Shown piece after piece: positions 15,301 to 30,708 of a stretch of 64,000 nt of DNA. This DNA comes from Paralvinella palmiformis (Eukaryota > Annelida > Polychaeta > Terebellida > Alvinellidae): contig JAODUP010000220.1 of NCBI GenBank assembly GCA_025642065.1, positions 337,001 to 401,000 on the forward strand, in the 5' to 3' direction. The notes beneath the pieces are model-generated. The model ran no database searches. It was not told where the DNA came from and worked only from the letters and a program-made list of their open reading frames with translations. Each line of letters begins with the position of its first letter. The stretch's first letter is position 1. The position numbers were made by a program, and so were the translations under genes.

Positions 15301-18300
15301 TGTTGTTATACAATGATTTTGTATGGATATTAACATCAAAAGGCTGCTTTAATAAAGCCTACCATAATATCTGTTTATATGCTAAAAGATGTTATTATGT
15401 TCTTATTTTATCTTAATATCTAGGAGCCCGCTTTTAAATAATGGGTATAATGTCCATTTTTTTAAAACATTTTATATCTGGCATTTACATATTTTTATTG
15501 TCAAATTAAATTTTACATGTAAAACACTTTTGGACGTCCAATACAGTACTAAGGAAAGATTGTTATATAACTGTGGTATAATAATAATAATGTTTTGTCA
15601 GAAGTTAATATTTTTCTGATGTTTAGACACTATTTCAGTAACACGTGTTAAATCACTTTAGACAATACGTATTGTTTGTAATCATTTATTAGTTTTTGAT
15701 GTCAATTGTTGTATTCTAGGAAGTTTTTTTCTTCCAATTTATATCATTACACACTGATATTTTAATGTGACATTATCATATGTACATTTCAATATTGGTC
15801 TGTTCAAGTATTCATACAAAGGACATGAATAGTCATTCCATGATTTTTTAAGTGCCCGAGTTAAGGAAAATCTTTATTCCTCACACAAAACAAATATGTT
15901 TGCTTTTTATACATTTTTTTTGTGGTTATTATTTGCATTGTTAAATTTTTGTTTTGTGTATGATTATGGTAAGCTCTTGATGTAATGTGATTCTGATCAC
16001 ACACACACACACACACACAAAGTTAATAATATGCTGGAAAATGACAAATTGTTCACTTTTTACAGAATATGTCATATTGGAGGAGGTGTTTGACATGTAT
16101 CTTTATGTTGTTATTAACTCTGTAGGTGTTGCCTCAGGCAGGTGATGATCAATTGCTGTTAGTTGATCTGATATCATCTATTAAGATGTTACCTACCGAC
16201 ACTCTCATACAGATGGTGAAATCTGTACTCAAACAACCACCTGCACCATCCGCTGATAAGAATAAAGTAAGTTTAGTGTGTACACGTAGAAAGGTGTGTG
16301 CATCTATGAGACATGTCACCCTTTATTTTAAAGGAATAGATTAGCACAAAGATAATACACAGAATCAGTGATGACTGTACTTTGAGTATTGGTGATAACA
16401 GACTGGGAGAAACATACCTAATTACTGGCTACACTGACAAGTAAAGCACTTAAACAGTCATCATTCCAATGAAACATCCTCCAATGAAACAATTAACCAT
16501 GTCACCTTCCCTGTATGTTCCAGAAACGTACGCCAGTAGAGGTCAGTCTGTTACAGTTCTTCTTCAGTTATGTCCAGCGTACACCAGGCAGCCAACTACT
16601 CGACTCCTGGCCCTCTCTACTCTCACTGCTTAAAGATGGATTGCAGTTGACACTAACACCACCTGGTGTATTCCTGCTTCTTGTGTAAGTAGGCCATATT
16701 TTATTGTCAGACTTTTGGTCATGTGGTCTGCTTTTACCTGTTTTATCCACCAACATGTTTCCTAATGTTTTAACTGGTGAATCTAAAAACATATTTTTTT
16801 GTTATCTTGCTTGCAACTTTTTTACTACCGGTACACATAATGGTCATTTTCATAGAGATCAGCAATCCTCGGTAAATCAGCCAACCAATCAGGAGCAGGC
16901 TACCTTTTTGAGTCCTTTTGTAATAACCGTCAACAGGAGCTGTGATTTGTAGTATTTTACTCTATTAAAATTGACTTTAGTTGCCATACTGGTATCCTGT
17001 TCGATAAAATCAAATATTATTATCTGTTTTTGACATTTCAAAAGCAGATTAGTTAGTTGTGACTGCAAACATAACCAAGAGTAAACTGCATTGTGAGGAA
17101 ATAATGACTCTCTTTTCAGGGCAAAATCCTGAACAGGATTTACTTTTCACTGAAATAAAAAAAAATTCATGGTCCCTTTCGCTTCAAATTTATGGGGCAA
17201 TGTAGAAGGTATATTCTGGCTTATAATATAAAATATTGAACTCACAACTTCTAACTGTGGCCTAAGAAATAAGACAGATTATATTGATCTTTTAGATGAA
17301 AAAACATTTTAAATACAGATGGCTATTTCGTATTATCAAACTCGCACTAAAATGTAAATTTAATTCATTTCTCACGCACGTATTTATGGGAGGCATCTGG
17401 ATATTCTATGAAAAGGACCATTGTGAAATTCTGAAATATTTCTGCCAGCCATTTGCCAAATCGATCTGGCTTTTTGATGGTCAGAAATATTTTTGTTACT
17501 TTTAACTAACTCTAAGAAATGCTGCTCAGTGCCTATTGGATTATTATAATGAATCCTATCAGACTACTGAACTATATTTAGATTTGTGATACAAAAATAT
17601 TAATATTATTAGCTCATCTTTCAGTCTTGTTCTAGTCTTCAATATTTGTGTGGATATTATGGGATCACACCTAAGATTGGTTGGGCTGAATATATTTATA
17701 ATTTTCTTTGACAAATAGTTGATTTAAGATGCTAGAAGTAGCCTCTAAAGTAATGTTTATCTGTTATATAATATTTTGACTAAAATTATAGCAGAGAGCA
17801 AATATTTAAACATGTAGAAGGCTGCTTCTATGCAACTTGCTGGCTATATCTCACAATATGTGGTACATATAACTGGCATTAATATGACATGGTGGTACTT
17901 ACTGATCTAGAAACATAATTATTTTAAACTTTTTTGGAAGTACATTTAGTATTTAACAATGTACAAGTTTCTTCTCCACAAATTTGGAACTTATCAATCT
18001 AAAATCATGAACAGTTACATATAAAGCAATAAATCACATTCTGGCTACTAATTTGCAAAACTCATTCATAGTCATAATACTAAGTCCCACAAATCTATCA
18101 CAAGTACTTGAAGTAGTACCAAAGATGTAAATCTTTTTTAAGCAATTAAGAAAATATGTTCTACATGTTACAATTAGTTAGTTCATATAGTCATAAATAT
18201 AAATTAAAAATGTAATATTTAACAGTCTATTCACAAATTAATATCTGAAATATCAAGTACAGAGTAATTAAGTGTAATTACAGTTGAAATTGCAGTCCTG

Positions 18301-19879
18301 ATTTGGAATATAATTGTAAATGGCTGTTCTCTTAATGTCCATGTACCTGCAATTGCAGTTATGTCATTTTTGTTAAATGAACTATTCTCTGATCTTTGGT
18401 ATGTTATTTTGGAGAATTAACAACAATGCAGTATTATTAGACAATATAATTTTTAGAACACAATCATCCGATATACCCAATTCATCTAAATATAAGGATT
18501 TTAAGGGATAAAAAGAAGTATAATCTATATATTGTTTTTGAAGACCACAATAAGAATACAGATTCTTGAATAGTATTGTTGATTTTATCATTTGGCCTTA
18601 AGGAACTATATGTGCTCTGAAAAAACTAACTGTAAAAACTTAAAACATTGTTTCATACATTAAAAAATCCACACACATACCAGTTATCTCTTGGAGGGGA
18701 AAAGTATGACAGTTACACTTACACAATGAAATTTATAACTGGTATTATTTTGTGAGTACTTACTGTATATACTCCTGTATAAGTTGATTTTTTCGGTAGG
18801 GAAAAAGTAGTTCCCAGAAACGCTCCAACTTATACACACGTCATATTTCCTACCAGGTGAAGGAAAGATTTTTCCTTGACACACAACACTAGAATTCAAC
18901 CCAATAAGAGCCAGAGTTGGTATAAAATCGTCACATTGCTGCCTACTAATCCATTATTATTCAATAAATAACAATTAATTTTCACCAAATTGTTATTTGG
19001 ATCTCACAAACATCCCAGTCTTTATATAACAATACTGTTACCTACTGGTACCTCTAGATATGCTGTGAAACAATTAATTAATAACACTTGCCAATTGAAG
19101 TTACAATCAGGTGTGTTTGTGTGAGGGATATTTGGAACAAAATTGCCACATCTCTGCCTGCTATTCTTATTCAATAAATTATGATTCATTTTCACCAAAC
19201 TGTCATTTGGATCTCACAAACATGCCAGTCTTTATGTAATAATGCTTGATAGATACTGTTAACTACAGGTACCTCCAGATAATTAGCGATAATATAGAAA
19301 TCACTGTTCACATTGCAAACCTTACTCGCCACTTGCTGTGAAACAATTAATTAATGTGTTTGGTGTGACAAGTTTTTTTATTAGTTATAACATCAAAGCA
19401 AAATGCGTGGTGTGTGTGTCGCTGTCAGTGAAGAAAAATTGATATTGATATATTTACGACGCACTTGCTGACGCCATGAGTTTGAAATGACTAGGTCAGC
19501 TTTTTCAGGAACGACGACAATGGTTCAGATTTTTTGGGAATTTTAAGCAAACACTTAAAAATTGGCATTGGCTTATCTGCACAAGTATATACAGTAACAA
19601 ACTTCATCGTGCTTTAAACTGTAAACTTGTCTCAGCTCTGAAGGATTCCATTCGGCAATGTCTTTCCCACTATGACATCGAGAAGTATAAATTTGAATTT
19701 GCTGGAGCTCTAGATTAAAGTTTCTATGTTGTAAATACAAAATCAAATGGACGTCAATCTGGAAAATTTGATTTTAACATCCTTAATCTTATATTGACTC
19801 TGAACAAATGTCTGCAAGATTTCCATATCCATCTACCTTCGTAACTGCACTTAATTGACTGGTCTAGCCAGATCTTATC

Positions 19880-19916
<37 letters not shown>

Positions 19917-22900
19917 TGTGTGTGTGTGTTCATTATTTATTGGGGTGAAATCCTTAGTAACCATCCTACTTCTGATATTTTCCTTTTCAAATATGTTGAC
20001 ATCCTTTATTCCTTATGTAAAATAACCATTCATTGTCGTAACATAATATGTACAGTACAGGCTAGAAATATATACTATATCCTGTCTACACATTGGATGA
20101 TTGGTATTTCATTCAGACGTACTGGAGGATATTTCACAAGTTTATAATAAATTAATAACTATTCTGTTATCTCACGTGCCCATCTTGTTTAAGCCATTAA
20201 TATCAATTAACCGTTACTAAGTCTTAGACAACAACGTCACGTAATTTCACTGGCAAATATTGCCATATCATGTAATAGAGGTATACAATAAAATAAATAG
20301 TAATTTAATTGAGTTCATTTAAGTAATAACTAGATCTAAGCCTAAATTAATAAACAAAAATCAATTCGAACATCTGTCATTTGATATAGATCTATATTAT
20401 TATATTTATAAATTAAAATTATTAATTAACATTAAACATCATAAACATGAACATAAGCATGTCTGTGTGTGTAGCTTGAAGTTGAATACGGCTCTCTGGT
20501 ACCTACATTTAACATTGGCTAGTCTGTGTGCCCTTATGACCTTATCATTTTATTTATGTGCGCACGTAGATAATCATAATGTAGCCCTGCACTTTTAACT
20601 TTATGATTCTGACAACAAACCTGTCTAACTGGGTTAAAAGTACAAGATTAAAATTTATTAATGTTTACAGAATTTCATTATACAATGTCAATTTCCATTA
20701 ATAAAAAATGAGAGACACTCACCACGCAACACTACTTTGGCTGGGTTTTATTACATAATTACGACACTAACTGTGACTAAGTGACTAATTAAATTAATAT
20801 CGTTTACGCCAGTGAAATTATTGTCTTAAGCTTAGTGTTGATATTATGAGAAGCTGTTCGTCTCTGCTGATACTAGTTTGATGACTAACACATTATTAAT
20901 GGTGATAATTAAAGGTACTTGAAACTAACAGTACCTATTCCTGCTCATAAATATTCATAAAATACCAACTTGTGGTCGTTCAGTCCACTGAATGGACCAG
21001 TCAACGCCGTGCGACATCACTCATGAATATTCATAAGGTCCTCTAAATATGGCCTGGTTTGGTCTGTGTGTATATTGATTGTTGGCGTGACGTGTTTGTT
21101 TCTGTAATGGCCTCCGTTTTTGTGTACAGTTCGTGTTTGTGCGTCTGTCATATGACGTGGTAGTTTCGTGTTTGGACTCCAGCGGTGTGTTGACGGTGAT
21201 TATTTGTTGGTTCTTGGTCGCGTCCTGTTGTCAAATTTTTCGTGGATTATGTAACCAATATGGCGGCGAAGTTTCCCGATGACGACACAGCCAGCGTGTG
21301 TAGTGGTGTTTCGGCTTTATCTGCCCTCTCCGTGCTATCAGACGATATGATAAACTGTCTGATATGTACAGAGCCGTTCCAGAATCCGAAGGTTCTCCCG
21401 TGTCATCACACATTCTGCGGCCCGTGTCTGGAGAAGTATCTTCGGAGTTACCAAGAAAGTGGTGACGATTCGGCCAAGACATTTCCGTGCCCTATCTGCC
21501 GGCAGTCGGTGGCCCTTCCGGAGCTGGGACTCGAGGGCCAGTTCCAGGACGCCCGTATCGAGGAGATTCAGGGTCTGGTAGCAAAGATCAGCACGCACCC
21601 GAAAAAGATACACTGCGACGTATGTAAGTACAAGAAGCGTGACATCTCGGCCAAGGATCATTGTACGAACTGCAGTATCAACTACTGCGAGCATTGCAGT
21701 CACGATCACCATCAGCATAATTTGTTTCAGAATCATTCGGTGATCCCGGTTACCGAGCTGGAAAACGCGGCCCTTAAGTGTGAGGTGCACACGGCGGAAA
21801 ACGTGCGCTACTACTGCGCCACCTGTATGTCGCCTTTGTGTACTGTATGTGCTGTATCAGACCATCAGGGTCACAATACCATGGAGCTACATACTGCATT
21901 GGGTAGCCGAAAGAATGTCATTGAAACAAAGATCCACAGCATGAGTGAGAAGGTGATGAAGTTTGAAGAATTCCTTATGCAGCTTGAGGATGTAGCAAGC
22001 ATTCAGGAAGCAGCCACAAAGAAGACAAAGTTGGAGATTGAGAGGCATGTGAATGGATTGATCGCTCAATTACATGCCAGGAAGCAGGTGTTGCTGGATG
22101 ACTTGGAGAAGACACATGTGGCCCAGAAGAAGTCATTGACATTGGAGAAGGAGAACTGTACGTTCCAGCTGGCAAACATGAAGAGTCTGTGGAAATTTGC
22201 TGCTAAGTTAACAGAGCCTTCACAGTCCCTACAGCTGCTTGTCATGCATGGTGATCTGACAAAGATGGTTGACAGCATAAACAATGCACCAGCACCAAAC
22301 CTGCCAAAGGAATTGGCAATGATGTCAATGTTCGTGCCAAAGGAACACATGTCTGTTGGGGAGATACAGAAATGTCAACTTTCATCAGATCTAATGAAGA
22401 GAATAGCTCGTGTTGGTGAGGTTAGCAATGGATTCAGCATGGAATCTCCTCGTGGTATGAGTCCAACCCCACAGTATGTAGCTCAATACATGGAGCCAAT
22501 GACAATCAAATGGCAGAATCCTCGTCTTTGCTGGAAGATTGATAAACTGGGTCATAAAATCGGAGAGATAAATGAGGCTTATGATGTGACCATTTCACCA
22601 AACGGGACAGTTATCACAGCGGAGTGGCTTAATCAGCGACTACAGGTGTTTGACTCAACTGGATTTTCAAAAGATATACTTGGACAGAATCAGATCCAAC
22701 CCTGGGGTGTTACCTTGACTAGGGAAGGCAACCTTGCTGTCACTGATGAGAAGGACAGAACGGTAAAGGTGTTGACACCTTCCGGCACTTTTGTAGTTGG
22801 CTGGAAGAAGCTAACCTTTGGTTGGCCGAGGGGCATCACCATCAACAGCACAGGACAGTACATTGTTACAGATACACAGCATGGTAAACACACTGTCAGC

Positions 22901-25900
22901 ATTCATCTGCCCGATGGTCAGTGTATACGGTCATTTGGTTCTCAGGGTAGTGGCAACGAACAGTTTCACTGGCCCAGATACGTAACCGTTGATCACAGGG
23001 ACAGGATTCTGGTCTCTGATAGTAGTAACCACTGCGTGAAAGTTTTTGATCCCACAGGACAATATATGTACAAGTTTGGGTCAGTGGGAAATGGTGACGG
23101 ACAGATGAAGCACCCACGTGGGATATGCGTTGATCCAAATGACAATATTATTGTCGCTGATCAGGACAACAACAGAGTAACATTGTACAGTCCTGATGGC
23201 AAGTTTATGCGTCATATACTGCAGATTCAGAGACCTTGGGGTGTGGCTATCAGTGAGGGTGGCCTATTGGCAGTCACTCAAAAGCCAGCACTCTCACTGT
23301 ATAAAGTGTTTGATCCCATACCTTAGGCAATTTAATCAGTTAAAGTCACATATAGTGTGCTTAATTATGTTGGTAATCAGGACATGTACATATATAGTAT
23401 CTGCTCGACTGTGAGCACTAGAAATGTCAAATTATCACAACCTTTCTTCAAACTAAAACTGTATATTATATCATTGACATGTGTGATTTTTCTGCTATTA
23501 ACATTTCTTCTCTCTTACTAAGTCTTAGAGCATCAATTTATGGCACTGAATATTTTTGATCCTGTACTGATATTGTATAATACACAGATGATATCATCCT
23601 TAAGCTGTTAAGATGTAGTACACAGATGTAATTTTTCTCTGTATTTTTCCCGACATGCTTAGTTACAAGTATGAATTATTAAAGTACAAGTCTTTGTTTT
23701 ATATCTTGGAGATGTTCCAGGTTATTTATCTTGTTTTATTTTGATTATATTTTATTTAAACAGACTATTGCTATATGTTACATCCAACTGTTTTTTCTTT
23801 TCTTATTGATACTTAAAAGTTCTGTGTCACCTCAACCTGAATGTCAAAGACCCTTTTAATATCTTCAACAGAGGTGATATTAGGAGAAACATGATTAGTC
23901 TGTTTGGTTGAAGCAGTATTTTCTTTGCCTATACTTTATATGGAATTTATCTCACTTAAGTATTGCGATGTATGTTACCTTGTAGCTATGGGAAGATGCT
24001 ATTTTTCAACAACATGAATTTAATGCAATATTAAATAACTGCTTTATCTTTATCATGTAATTGATTGTAGTAATTGAAGTACAGATAATATGAGACTACT
24101 CTACTTACGTAAGAATTAGTATGCTTTATGTTTCAAAATACATTAATCACTTTATATGATGTATACAGTGCTATAACTGTGTAAAAATGAGAACCCTCAT
24201 CTGGTCATTTCTTTCATATATTTGTTATAAATAAGGCAGTATTTTGTACTGGGATAGTTTGTAGAGACTAAGCCAACTAGTCTGCTAAAAACAGCCAGGT
24301 TAGCACTGTAACTGTAGGGCCTAGTATTTAATGCTGAGTTTCGGAATTTGCATGCCTCTGAGTCTGATGTTATTTGGACAGGCTAAACCTTCATTTAAAT
24401 GATTTATTTAAATTAGAATGTGTTGCCAACATCAATATAATTATAAAGTGAAGCCATTACTCATTTTATAATCTATAAATATTAAGTTGCTGGTATTGTT
24501 GGTTTAGCTTTGTTAGTATTATCATTATGATAATGATCTGGGATGATTTGTAATGGAGACTATAGAGTGAGTGACATGACCATGAGCACAACTTGCCCGT
24601 TATGTAATGATCAAGCTGTAATATACATTCCTTGTAATGTAAGGGACCACTGTTGTCAGTAATTTATCAAATGTTGTCTCTCTAGTCAGATTATGATATA
24701 AGAAACAGAATTTTAACTAACTTATCTGTCCCGTGTTAATTCTTGGTCACTCAGGGAGTATTGTTTCACTATGTCCGATATGTAATTTATTTACTTAGTT
24801 GATGTTAAGATGGTAATAATTATTCATCAGTAAGTACTCCAGTGTATCCCCACTTCGCTAAGTTGGTGTTTACCTGTCACTTGTACTATGGCATTGAAAT
24901 GCCTACGTAACAAACTAACATGCTTAGTGCTATCCTGAAGTATGTGCATCACTTGATTTATGCACACACACACACACAATAGTATATAGTTATAATTATC
25001 ATTTTAATTATCTCTTGATGTGTACAAACCAATATTGAGATGTAGTCATTATTATTATGATCAACTCGTGTCAATATTAGTATTACACCGCTCTTGCTCC
25101 ATGTTACAGTGATGTCTACATGACAATACTTCCATATTGTTCGGGCCTGATTGATTTTTGTGATATAAAATAACGAGCTAACACAATAGTGGTAGTAGTT
25201 AATTTTCCTATTCACCATATTTCCGTTATATTATATTAAGCTAGTTATTTTATTTGTTGAAATATCATCATAATTATAGGAGTGACCGGTATAAGCAGTC
25301 AGAGAACTGATATCCTTAAGAGTGATCACGTGATGTACAGTCTGTTTGTTATCTCAGTTACAAATAATTAGATAAGCTTTCATTAATATATTAATCAGTA
25401 TAAAGTATGCTGACTGTGTGATATGAAAATTGTTGGTGATGAAGTTCGGTTTGATGGATATATCTGAATTAGACAGGTTCAGGAGTGATGGAACTGAGAT
25501 GGAATGTATTTTGTTGAGTAATAAAATAACTACGAATATCTGTATTATTGTGATTTGTGTCTTACTAGCAAGTATATATGGATTCCATCAAAGAAGAGCC
25601 CCTTGATCTAATATGTTAATGTAGTTAGTCTCTGATTGGGGTTGGCTGGTGTGAGGTTTTATCTGTTTTTAGGTTGTATATATGTACTAACCTAGACTGT
25701 AACCTAGAGCAGCTACATTTAAATTGACAGGCTTCTACCTGTAGAGCTGTTATAACTGAGCCAAATAATGGCGTGTAAAGTAGATTTTCTCACATCTTTA
25801 GATAACTGTGTATAAATATAAAACAATATTTTAACAACAAAAATTCATTAATACAGCTAATATGGTTATTATAACATTTTAAATTATTTTATTTATTATA

Positions 25901-27855
25901 TTTGATACATATATGTTTTCTGACAACCCAAATACCACAGTATTATCATACAGTCTGACATTTACAGTATATTTTCTTCATTAAACTATTTAACCATATG
26001 TTATATCAATTCATAATCAGACAGTATAGTTAAGACATAAACCTTTAATAAATAACTGTAACTCACAATTTTCACTGAAGTTTAACTAACACTTTCACTG
26101 ACACTACATATTACACATATACAGAAAGACATATATATATTATGTGTGTGTGTGTGTTGATGATGATTGATTTTTTATGGCCACTTGTGCACGTGGTAGG
26201 CTAAGTGGGCAATGAAGCAAAGTTAAAGATGAAACATCCTTCAGATATGCCCATGCCAAGATTCGAACTCGGTGGTAGTAATCTGTGGTCCACCTAGACC
26301 ACGGAAGCACCTGTGTGTGCGTGTTTATATATATATATATATGTGTGTGTGTGTATGAAAGGACAAAGTTTAGGAGTAGTTTAGAGCAATATTTTGTGAC
26401 AAAATTGTGATTCACTTGCAATGTTCATGTAGTTTTCCTTAGATATCGTATTAGATATGATTGGTCACAGACATCTAAGATTGGGGTTTGAATCCTAGCC
26501 TATGTCTGAAGAATATTCCATTTCTTAGTTCATCTTGTTTCCTTTGCTGATTACTTGATCCTTTTAGTCAGTAGAATAACCTGGGTATATCAAAATGCAA
26601 GGGATCTCCATAAACATATCAATACACATAGATAGATTGATATAACTGATGTTCTTCAGTGATACATATCTGAAGAGTTTCTATGACCAGAGCAATAATG
26701 TAGGATAATTCCATATTTAATTACTGGTATATTTATAGATGCCTTCAACAATGTAACTGATGACATTCTAAATGGATTTCATCAGTGTTCTGTTTATGCA
26801 CACGCAGACACACGCACTAATAATAATGACACCATTACAAATGTGTACTTTAACTAGTTTAACTAAATAGCATGATACACATTATGATGGAGGGATTACG
26901 AACTTAGCCAGACATTGTTCATCATGAAATAATGATAAACAAGAAGAAACTATATTGACACCAATATAGAACTGTTTCTGGGAATGTTGACATTACTAGA
27001 TATCTGTGTGAAATGTTACTTAACTGATATTTGTTATCTTGCAGGATTTTGAATGAATTCTTGCAGAAGATCCCAGAGATGTTCAAAGATAAAAAAGACC
27101 AAAAGGACTTACAGGTAAAGTAAAGTCATCTGTCACTTTTAATGTCCAAATTTCAATCATTCCATTCTCATTTTGTGACGTATTTTCCAAGTGGTCATAG
27201 CATAGTGAAACTGATGGCTCACTGTGAGATGATACATCCTTCAGTAAACATCTCGCATCACTAATGGTTAGGTCCTAGACCATATGGCCCTGCTGTGACT
27301 TATACCATATTTAATAGAAACATCACATATATACTTGGCCTAACTAGTAGCATGGTTGGCCACACATCTATATTACCTGGGTTCAAACTCTGGCAGAGCT
27401 ATGTCAGAAGAATGTTTCATCTTTCATTTCACCTCATTACCTTTGGAGGATGCTTGGCCTGTTTATTCTTATATGTCCTCAAAAGTAGCTGTAAAATGGT
27501 AACATTTACATGTTTAATGTAAAACACTACCTTTGTCTTAAGATGTAGCCTCCATGCTCACTTAAGATGGGTTTTAATGTAAGTATGGGTCCACTCATCA
27601 CCAATTACCTCTACCAGACACATGTAAATACTGGGTAATGATGTTAATATTTGTTATAATAGTAGGCTAATTATAGAGGTTTATTTTACAGGAGATAGCC
27701 CAAAAGTTACTTGAGGCCTGTAATGAGATAGCTGGTGCTAGTCTGGAGCAGACAACATTTTTCCGTCGAAATCTGGCTGTCAAACCTGGACCACAGATAG
27801 ATGTCACTGTTGTAGATGTAGATGATAATGCTACTGATCCAGAATCTGAAGGTAG

Positions 27856-27907
<52 letters not shown>

Positions 27908-28403
27908 CTGTGTTGCCATCCTCATACAAATAAACAAATTGGTGTATTCTCTGTCTCTCTCACACACATACACACACTGATTTTACCATAGTTGATGTAT
28001 TATATTCACAACTCGATGATCCGATTTTAATTAAGTCTAGATTTGTAAATATGTCTGAAAATTTTATTATTTAATATTATCCCAGATTTTAACCACCATT
28101 TTTAACTCTTATCACATGTAATTGCTGGCACATAGCATATATCATTGTAGAGGTAGCCCCAGCAGTAATACCTGAACTGAAGGACCAACAGGTCACTAAC
28201 AGACAGTACAGTGTCCAGGCTTTAGTGATTATGGCAGAGCTAACAGCTGGTTTATTAGATATGGTTTACTGTGGGGAAGAGAAGGATAAAGTATTACCAC
28301 TACTCTACTCCATAATGCATAATATCTTCCCTTATCTGAAGAATCACAGGTTAGTGGTACCTAGTGTGTATGTATGTGTGTGTGTGTGTGTGGATGTATG
28401 TGG

Positions 28404-28445
<42 letters not shown>

Positions 28446-30666
28446 CAGTGTGTGACACTAACTTGTAGCCTTACTGGACCTGGAGGTCTAATAAAATATT
28501 TTAACACTAGACCAGCTGTGATGACACTAGACTGAGTGAGCGCAAAAGTTACATATTTCAGACCTCCAGTAAAATTAAACATTATGAATTGAACACTTGC
28601 TTGCTTAGGTTTACTTAGGTAGATACTGGACGTAGGTTGTTAGTCCTGTGTGTCCAGATTCTCATCTGATTTTGAGCAGAAATGTGGGGTGTTAATTCAT
28701 AATTAGCTTTGTGACCCAATCTCAGAGCTGCCTCATAATTAAAAATCAGATCCTGATCCCTCCCGTGTTTATCTAGTCTCCTCTCAAAAGATTGTTTACT
28801 AGGAGCCTCCACTACTTTATCAGGCAAGCTGTTACAGGAACGTTATCCTTTCCCTAAAGTAGTGTTGTCTCAGCCGGGTCTTGTTATGGTTTCTTGGCAG
28901 TTTATAGCTTATGTCCTCTTGTTTGATAGAAACCCTCTTCTGCTGTAGCTATAGCTGGCATCACTTGCTCATCATATGCCCCAGAGACCATCTTAAACAT
29001 TTCAATCATATCGCCTCTTAGGCGTCTATACACCAATGTTGGTATATTTAATATTTTCAGCCTATCATGGTAATTTAGATCTCGGAGACCTGGAACCAAC
29101 TTGGTTGCTCGCCGCTGAACATTCTCCAAGGTTATCATGTCCTTCTTCCTTCTTGTTAAACCCATTCTTTGGTTGTCAATATCCTTTTCAGATTTATCCC
29201 ATAGTTTCAACATGTTGTTTTCTTTGTGTGAAATAAATTAATTTAAAAATGTAAAAAGCTTTTAAATATCATAATTGTAACTGAAAATAGTTCAATAAAA
29301 CGGCACGTACAGGTTCGCACGTATGCTGAGTTTGTCTTCTTGCAGCATTCAATAACCTTATATGGAATCATCATGAATATCCGGTACTATCCGGTACTGT
29401 CTCTTATTAAACTCCGATGTACCTTTGGTCAGTTAAATGTTGTCATTCATAAGTTGTTTGTGACGTCACCACTATCCATATGCATTCATTGAGCATGCGT
29501 GTATATACTATCGCATAATTAATTATCCACGTGGCTGCCAGCTCAAATGAAGTGATCCATGAAAAACGTATTGCAACATTTCTACCCACACAAACAATTT
29601 ATGTATTATATGCAAGATAAAAGTGACAGAGTAACCAACAGTTAAAATAAAAGTAATTCCTATTAGATAAATATGAAAAATTATATTGGCCACCTGAAAA
29701 AATTATTTTAACCGTAACACGTGCCCATATAAGTCCTGTATTTTCTATACATGACATGATGTCAGTCACTCATTTTATGCAACAGACACTTGGTCAGGAT
29801 AGATCTGTCATGAATATAAGTAAAATCTATAATGGCCTATATTTAAAATAAATAAATACTTAAATAATAATAGTATTGTAGGATAACACAAAATGTTGTA
29901 CACAGTGCTTGTATATAGTGATATGCACATACCTACAAGTTAAATATCTTACCTATTTCCAGTGTGATTTGAAAGTTTGTTTGTTCTTTGTTTTTTTGGT
30001 GATATTGTGCTTGAGATGTAATTGATGATTTGTCAACTTTTAATTACTGTACACTAGGCTTCTGATGGGGACAATGTCAGGGATGAATGATTTTTAAACG
30101 AGTGATTGTTTTATTATAAATTGTAATGTGAACCGATTATTAAATAAATGAGAATATTACATATTTTCAGTGGGTTATCAAAGTAGTGCTTTCAGAGCAT
30201 CATATGAAGTTCTGTACAACAAAATATTTTGGCAACAGGAAAAATTAGTGATAAATCACTCGATCACCGTTTTTGCCATTATTTCATATTTGCCAAATTA
30301 AACTGATCTACATTATTCAGATAAATTCCAGAACACTCGTTACACTAGTCAGTTGGGAAGCTGCGAGTGTTTATTGTGACGTTGCCAGGTTACGCCAATT
30401 TGATTCATAGCCAGAAGGTTTGAAGGGATGTAGCAAGTGAAGTTATTTGTGTATTTGTTCTTTGATATGCACAAGTTAATAAACAAATCGTGATCTTGGT
30501 TATTTGTTGGGTAGCTGTTAGAATTAGCTTGTAGCTCTGTACTCTTTTGTATTGTTTTGTCATTAAAATAGACACTAGACCGGCCGGTCAAGTACTACAG
30601 CAGTGATACTAGACTGGGCCTTGAAACACTGGTCCCAATCGAGCAGTCGAGCATTAATGTCGCACA

Positions 30667-30708
<42 letters not shown>

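Noticed and set aside
21242..21259. Upstream GTG start for the TRIM-NHL ORF
   Set aside because: A eukaryotic nuclear gene should use ATG; the first in-frame ATG is at 21260 and gives a normal TRIM N-terminus.
30349..30591. 80-residue minus-strand ORF
   Set aside because: It lies within the inverted-repeat element at 28446-30669, has no recognisable domain and no splice context.
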